A DNA stretch of 9,428 nt, taken from assembly GCA_910579055.1 (NCBI GenBank), contig CAJTSU010000079.1, positions 1 to 9,428 on the forward strand. The letters run 5' to 3'. Origin of the DNA: an uncultured Mailhella sp. Its GTDB lineage: Bacteria; Desulfobacterota; Desulfovibrionia; Desulfovibrionales; Desulfovibrionaceae. Each line of letters begins with the position of its first letter. Within the stretch, counting starts at the first letter, position 1. The position numbers and the translations under genes were made by a program. This document shows, in pieces, positions 5,860-9,428 of the stretch. The notes under the pieces were generated by a model. That model was not told the origin of the DNA. It did no database searches and was given only the letters and a program-made list of their open reading frames with translations.

Positions 5860-7436
5860 ACTCCACCGCGCCGAACACTTCCTCTTCCTGCGGAACCATG
5901 GCTCTTACAGCCTGGATAGTCGCACTGTTCCTGTTTCTGCTTTGCCTGGCGCGGGCCGTATCCTCCGGCGTAAGCACCGATGAAGCGGCCCGTTTTTTTC
6001 ACTCCGGCATAAATGTTGCGGAACATCAAGCCCCACCGCTTATGGGACGGACTGATCCCGGCGCAGTACTGGACAATCTTCCCGCACGCGGCACCATACC
6101 CCTTCCCGAACGGCTTCAGGGGACACTCCGAACCGGCTCCCCACAAGACAGTGCTTCCGTGGCAGCCTCCGGACCGAACGTCGCATATGTATTGTCGGGC
6201 GCGGGGTTGCAGGGCTTTTACCAGAACTCTGCACCGGACAAGGTATGGACATTGGGTTATTCCGCACCGCAGCTCAACGTACAACTTATCCGACGCGGTC
6301 CGCCCACTCCCCAGCTTATGACCGAGGGGGTCACTATCACCTGGGAACTTGCCGCAAGGAGCAAGGGCCAGAACAAGGACACGGCGCGTGGGGGACGCAT
6401 GACTCCCGTGGAGGGGGCCTGGTTTCAGGCGTCCATTCCTCTCCTCGACCTGTACCCGTCCGATCAGGCGACTTCCGGTCAGGAGGCAAACAAAGAAAAG
6501 CGCACGTTCGATCCCTATCAGGTGCTTACCTTACGGGCCGTAGACGCTGACGGGGCGCTGCTGGCGGAAAGCGCCGCCGTACTGGCAGTCGCTCCAGGCT
6601 TCGGCTGCTCCCACTGCCACGACAACGCCGGAACTGCTGTTCTGGAAGCGCATGATCGGCACCAGGGCACCAAGCTTCTGGATCTGCATGCCCGGGGTGA
6701 AATTATTGCCTGCCGTACCTGCCATGACGGCCTGACCGTCAAGGGCGGCAAGAAAACGGCGGGACAGGGCATGAGCGTTTCCGCCGCAATTCACGGTTGG
6801 CACGCCCCTTATCTGACCGATAGGGGCGCGAACGCCTGTATGACCTGCCACATTGCCCTGGGCCGATCGGAAAACACACCTGAAGAACTCCCCCAAGCTC
6901 TGTTCGCCCGGGATTTTCATGGAGAGCGCGGCATTGACTGCGCGCGCTGCCACGGCGTCATGGAGGATCACTCGCTGACCCTGCTCAAGGCTGAAAAGGA
7001 CGCCGGACAAACAGCGGCGGAACCGGCCATAGCCGCCATCACGCCGCGCTCCATGCCGGTGGCCGACATGGACGGCCGCTTGCCCTGGGTGCAGGAACCG
7101 GATTGTACAAGCTGCCATGACTTCATAACCAGGCCCGATCCCCGTACAGCGTCCGCCTTCAACAAATGGACGCCCCTCGACGAGGGCGCATCCGGCCTGT
7201 TCAGCGCACGCAGGGACGATATGCTCATGGTACGATGCATTGCCTGCCACGGCGCGCCCCACGCGGCATACCCGGCCAAAAATCCGCTGGCGGAAAATCT
7301 CGACAATATCCCGCCCGTGCAATACCAGAAGACCGCCGCGCCCCTGGGGAGCAAGGGCAATTGCGCGGTATGCCACGGCCGGCCCATGGACTACTCGGTC
7401 CATCACCCGCTGGTGGATCAGGACACGGCAAAATAG
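5856..7436 (+). CDS. Membrane-anchored heptahaem c-type cytochrome
   Basis: A 526-residue multihaem cytochrome. One hydrophobic segment at about 16-36 is an uncleaved anchor or Sec signal; no lipobox is seen. Residues of about 100-245 hold no cysteine and look beta-rich, perhaps a partner-binding domain. Seven CXXCH sites follow: CSHCH 251, CRTCH 286, CMTCH 328, CARCH 362, CTSCH 417, CIACH 471, CAVCH 503. Many extra histidines (for example in AIHGWH and VHHP) could be distal ligands, suggesting bis-His electron-transfer haems. No CXXCK catalytic haem site, as in nitrite reductase NrfA, is visible. GGAGG at 5847-5851 and the ATGA overlap with the previous stop show translational coupling, so it is probably a subunit of, or electron partner for, the bd-like complex. 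I do not recognise the exact family. An in-frame ATG at 5637 is rejected because it lies deep inside the previous gene. Confidence 0.85.
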   Translation: MNSTAPNTSSSCGTMALTAWIVALFLFLLCLARAVSSGVSTDEAARFFHSGINVAEHQAPPLMGRTDPGAVLDNLPARGTIPLPERLQGTLRTGSPQDSASVAASGPNVAYVLSGAGLQGFYQNSAPDKVWTLGYSAPQLNVQLIRRGPPTPQLMTEGVTITWELAARSKGQNKDTARGGRMTPVEGAWFQASIPLLDLYPSDQATSGQEANKEKRTFDPYQVLTLRAVDADGALLAESAAVLAVAPGFGCSHCHDNAGTAVLEAHDRHQGTKLLDLHARGEIIACRTCHDGLTVKGGKKTAGQGMSVSAAIHGWHAPYLTDRGANACMTCHIALGRSENTPEELPQALFARDFHGERGIDCARCHGVMEDHSLTLLKAEKDAGQTAAEPAIAAITPRSMPVADMDGRLPWVQEPDCTSCHDFITRPDPRTASAFNKWTPLDEGASGLFSARRDDMLMVRCIACHGAPHAAYPAKNPLAENLDNIPPVQYQKTAAPLGSKGNCAVCHGRPMDYSVHHPLVDQDTAK

Positions 7437-7639
7437 CATAATGCCGGGAGAACAGGCTCTCCCCCGCTCATCCACACGCGGAAACAAAGCGGCGCAGGCC
7501 GTGCCTTTTCGGGGGTATGGCTGGAACATACAACACGAACAAGCCGGATGTTCGAGCACAAAGCATGTCCGTCCGATGCAGGCATCGGACGGACGGCTGT
7601 TCACGCGTACGTTTTTCAATATGGTTTCTCTTCCATGCG
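7437..7639. other. Convergent intergenic spacer before hypF
   Basis: Non-coding stretch between two converging genes. It contains a weak hairpin at 7446-7463 (GGGAGA, six-base loop, TCTCCC) and the strong hairpin at 7567-7594. Open frames crossing it are continuations of antisense shadows of the neighbouring genes. Confidence 0.55.
7567..7594. terminator. Perfect 13-bp hairpin between convergent genes
   Basis: GTCCGTCCGATGC (7567-7579) and its exact reverse complement (7582-7594) flank only two bases, so the real fold is probably an 11- or 12-bp stem with a small loop. On the plus strand a run of five T occurs only about 17 bases past the stem, at about 7612-7616; on the minus strand no T run follows. 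A two-way transcription block is the simplest reading. A tight palindromic protein-binding site is the alternative. Confidence 0.5.
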
Positions 7640-9428
7640 CTATTCTTCCCGCAACCCGCGCCACGCCAGCCACGCCGCCTGCCCCAGCGCCACAGCCCCA
7701 TCCCCGGCCGGAAACACGCGCGGCAACAACGGTCTCAGCCCCAGTGCCGCCAGTTCTCCGGGCAACTCCCGTGCCAATGTGGCATTATTCATCACCCCGC
7801 CCCCCAGCGCCACAAGTTCAACCCCGCTCTCATCCGCCGCCGCACGCGCCCACGCCGCCAGCCCCTGTGCCAGCCCGCGATGAAAACGACGGCTCGCCCG
7901 GCCTGCATCAAGCCCTGTACGCAACGCCTCGGCCAGTTCCGCAAACATGGCCCAGGTATCCGGCTCCAACAAGGGACGTTCCATTTCGCCGTCCCACCCC
8001 GCCGCCCGACGCAACGGAAGAGAAAAGGCTCCCCGTTCGGAAAAATCCTGTGCCGCTTCCAGACACAGGGCGGCCTGCCCTTCGTATGACATGCAATCGC
8101 ACAGGCCGCACAGAGCGGCCACAGCGTCAAACAATCTGCCGCAGCTGGACGTAAGCGGGCTGTTCACGCGGCGCTCCCACATTTCCATGAGCATGGGATA
8201 CAAGGCGGCCAGAGCCGGATTCCTCTGCCAGGGGAATCCGGGGAGAGCGTCTGGAACAAGGCCCGCGGCATATCCCGCTTCCGGCCCCGCATGCCGCAAC
8301 AGAGAAGCCGCGGAACGCCACGGTTCACGCGCGGCCACATCCCCGCCGGGCAAGAGAAAAGGCCGCAGCCTTCCCAGTCTCCGCCATGCTCCGGCATCGG
8401 GCTGCACGAGCAGCAGTTCCCCTCCCCATACGCTTGAACGGCCTTCCCCTTCCGGGCCGTAGCCCGCGCCATCCAGCGCAAGCCCGAGCGCCGGGCCTCT
8501 GTATCCGGTTTCCGCCAGCACGGCGAACACATGCGCGACATGGTGCTGAAGGGTAAACAACGGGATGTTCCGGGCCGCGGCATACCTTTCCGCCAGACGG
8601 GAGGAAGCGTAGTCGGGATGGAGATCCCGAACCACGGCGACAGGTTCGCTTTCCAGCAAGCGTTCCAGATGGCGCTGGTTTTCCTCAAAAAAGCCCAGTG
8701 CCCCGGCCCGATGCAGATCTCCACCGTGCTGACTGACAAAGGCGTCCTTTCCGCGCGTGATGCAGAACGTGTGCTTGAGGTCGGCCCCTGCCGCGAATAC
8801 GGAAGTCAAGCGAATATTTCCAGCCAGCGCCTGTGGCAGAGGGACAAAGCCGCGCGCCCGGCGCAGCATGCGCGGCGGGGCTTCGCCATGCCCGTCAGAC
8901 TGTTTTCCGTCCACAGCCGAAGGTCGCGGAGGATCGGCCATGAGTACGGAATCATCCACCCGCACCAGAATATCCCGATTATGGAATAAAAACAGATCCG
9001 CAATGTCTCCGAGCCGGGCGCGGGCCTCCCGGTTGCCCAGGCAGATGGGTTCGCCCCCGGCATTGCCCGACGTCATGACCAGAGCGCGAAACGCGGGCGG
9101 ATTTTCCGGTAATATTTCCGGATGAAACAACAAGTGGTGCAGCGGCGCATAGGGCAGCATGATGCCGATGGTGTTTCCATCCGGAGCCAGAACGTCCGGC
9201 AAGACTCCGGGACGGCGCGGGCAGACCACAATGGGCCGCTCCGGGGACAACAGGGCCGCGCGGGAAGGGCCGTCGATGAACGCCAGACGTTCCGCCGTAT
9301 GGATGGATGCGGTCATAATCGCCAGCGCCTTGTGCGGTCTGTTCTTGCGTCTGCGCAGCTCTTCCACGGCCCGGATATTGAAGGCATTGCAGACCAGATG
9401 AAAGCCGCCTATGCCTTTCACGGCGGCC
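7640..9428 (-). CDS. hypF: Carbamoyltransferase HypF, [NiFe]-hydrogenase maturation (N-terminus beyond window)
   Basis: HypF uses carbamoyl phosphate and ATP to make the carbamoyl group that becomes the cyanide ligands of the [NiFe]-hydrogenase iron, passing it to HypE in the cytoplasm. About 595 C-terminal residues are visible; the family is usually about 750-800 long, so the acylphosphatase and zinc-finger domains lie beyond the right edge. The GTG at 9421-9419 is an internal valine in the conserved VKGIGGFHL, not a start. Counting from that valine, the YrdC-like domain runs to about 195 with TSGNAGGEPICLGN at 117-130 and DDSVL at 156-160. The Kae1-like domain follows: LQHHVAH at 291-297 (metal site), DGAGYG at 317-322, TSSCGRLFDAVAAL at 424-437, LGGGVMNN at 539-546, AGDGAVALGQ at 572-581. 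The stop is TAG at 7642-7640. An extra segment at about 162-184 seems longer than usual. No other hyp gene is in view. Confidence 0.95.
   Translation of the reverse strand, partial: AAVKGIGGFHLVCNAFNIRAVEELRRRKNRPHKALAIMTASIHTAERLAFIDGPSRAALLSPERPIVVCPRRPGVLPDVLAPDGNTIGIMLPYAPLHHLLFHPEILPENPPAFRALVMTSGNAGGEPICLGNREARARLGDIADLFLFHNRDILVRVDDSVLMADPPRPSAVDGKQSDGHGEAPPRMLRRARGFVPLPQALAGNIRLTSVFAAGADLKHTFCITRGKDAFVSQHGGDLHRAGALGFFEENQRHLERLLESEPVAVVRDLHPDYASSRLAERYAAARNIPLFTLQHHVAHVFAVLAETGYRGPALGLALDGAGYGPEGEGRSSVWGGELLLVQPDAGAWRRLGRLRPFLLPGGDVAAREPWRSAASLLRHAGPEAGYAAGLVPDALPGFPWQRNPALAALYPMLMEMWERRVNSPLTSSCGRLFDAVAALCGLCDCMSYEGQAALCLEAAQDFSERGAFSLPLRRAAGWDGEMERPLLEPDTWAMFAELAEALRTGLDAGRASRRFHRGLAQGLAAWARAAADESGVELVALGGGVMNNATLARELPGELAALGLRPLLPRVFPAGDGAVALGQAAWLAWRGLREE

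Noticed and set aside
5856..7436. Nitrite reductase NrfA or octahaem reductase
   Set aside because: There are seven CXXCH sites, no CXXCK site, and a long haem-free N-terminal domain.
6531..7673. 380-codon open frame on the minus strand opposite the heptahaem gene
   Set aside because: The plus strand has seven CXXCH motifs in a coupled gene here. The antisense translation shows no domain and runs through the intergenic hairpin; it is a high-G+C shadow.
7240..8154. 304-codon plus-strand open frame opposite the end of hypF
   Set aside because: It is rich in Pro, Arg and Thr and has no recognisable motif, while the minus strand encodes well-conserved HypF motifs across the same bases.
1..9428. 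tRNA, rRNA, CRISPR array or insertion sequence
   Set aside because: No cloverleaf-like structure, repeat-spacer periodicity, transposase motif or terminal inverted repeats were seen.

Overview
The window looks like a chromosomal stretch from a sulfate- or sulfite-reducing Desulfovibrionaceae bacterium (Desulfovibrio/Bilophila-like). The main clue is a small cytochrome very close to Desulfovibrio cytochrome c553. Moderately high G+C, many c-type haem motifs and a [NiFe]-hydrogenase maturation gene agree with this. The genus assignment is inference.

Layout, left to right. (1) 106-2580, plus strand: a two-gene unit encoding a Tat-exported small subunit (gluconate 2-dehydrogenase subunit 3 family) and a GMC-family flavoprotein. 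Together they should form a periplasmic FAD-dependent sugar, sugar-acid or polyol dehydrogenase. (2) 2738-3049, minus strand: a monohaem cytochrome c553, convergent with the flavoprotein gene across a hairpin. (3) 3050-3335: a divergent control region with a perfect TATAAT box and several inverted repeats. (4) 3336-7436, plus strand: a tightly packed three-gene operon. It encodes two polytopic membrane proteins that both resemble the cytochrome bd subunit CydA, the second carrying a C-terminal cytochrome c domain, followed by a membrane-anchored heptahaem cytochrome. (5) 7437-7639: a convergent intergenic stretch with a perfect 13-bp-arm hairpin. (6) 7640-9428, minus strand: the C-terminal three quarters or so of the hydrogenase maturation carbamoyltransferase HypF, cut by the right edge.

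Possible joint working (inference): the GMC dehydrogenase oxidises a substrate in the periplasm and passes electrons to c-type cytochrome. The c553, encoded between the dehydrogenase and the membrane operon, is a plausible soluble carrier. The bd-like complex and its heptahaem partner would be the terminal or membrane-linking module. The most unusual item is that module: a bd-like heterodimer built from two CydA-like halves that seem to keep complementary subsets of the key residues. It has no evident quinol loop and carries eight haem c sites across two subunits.

No tRNA, rRNA, CRISPR array, transposase or attachment site was seen.
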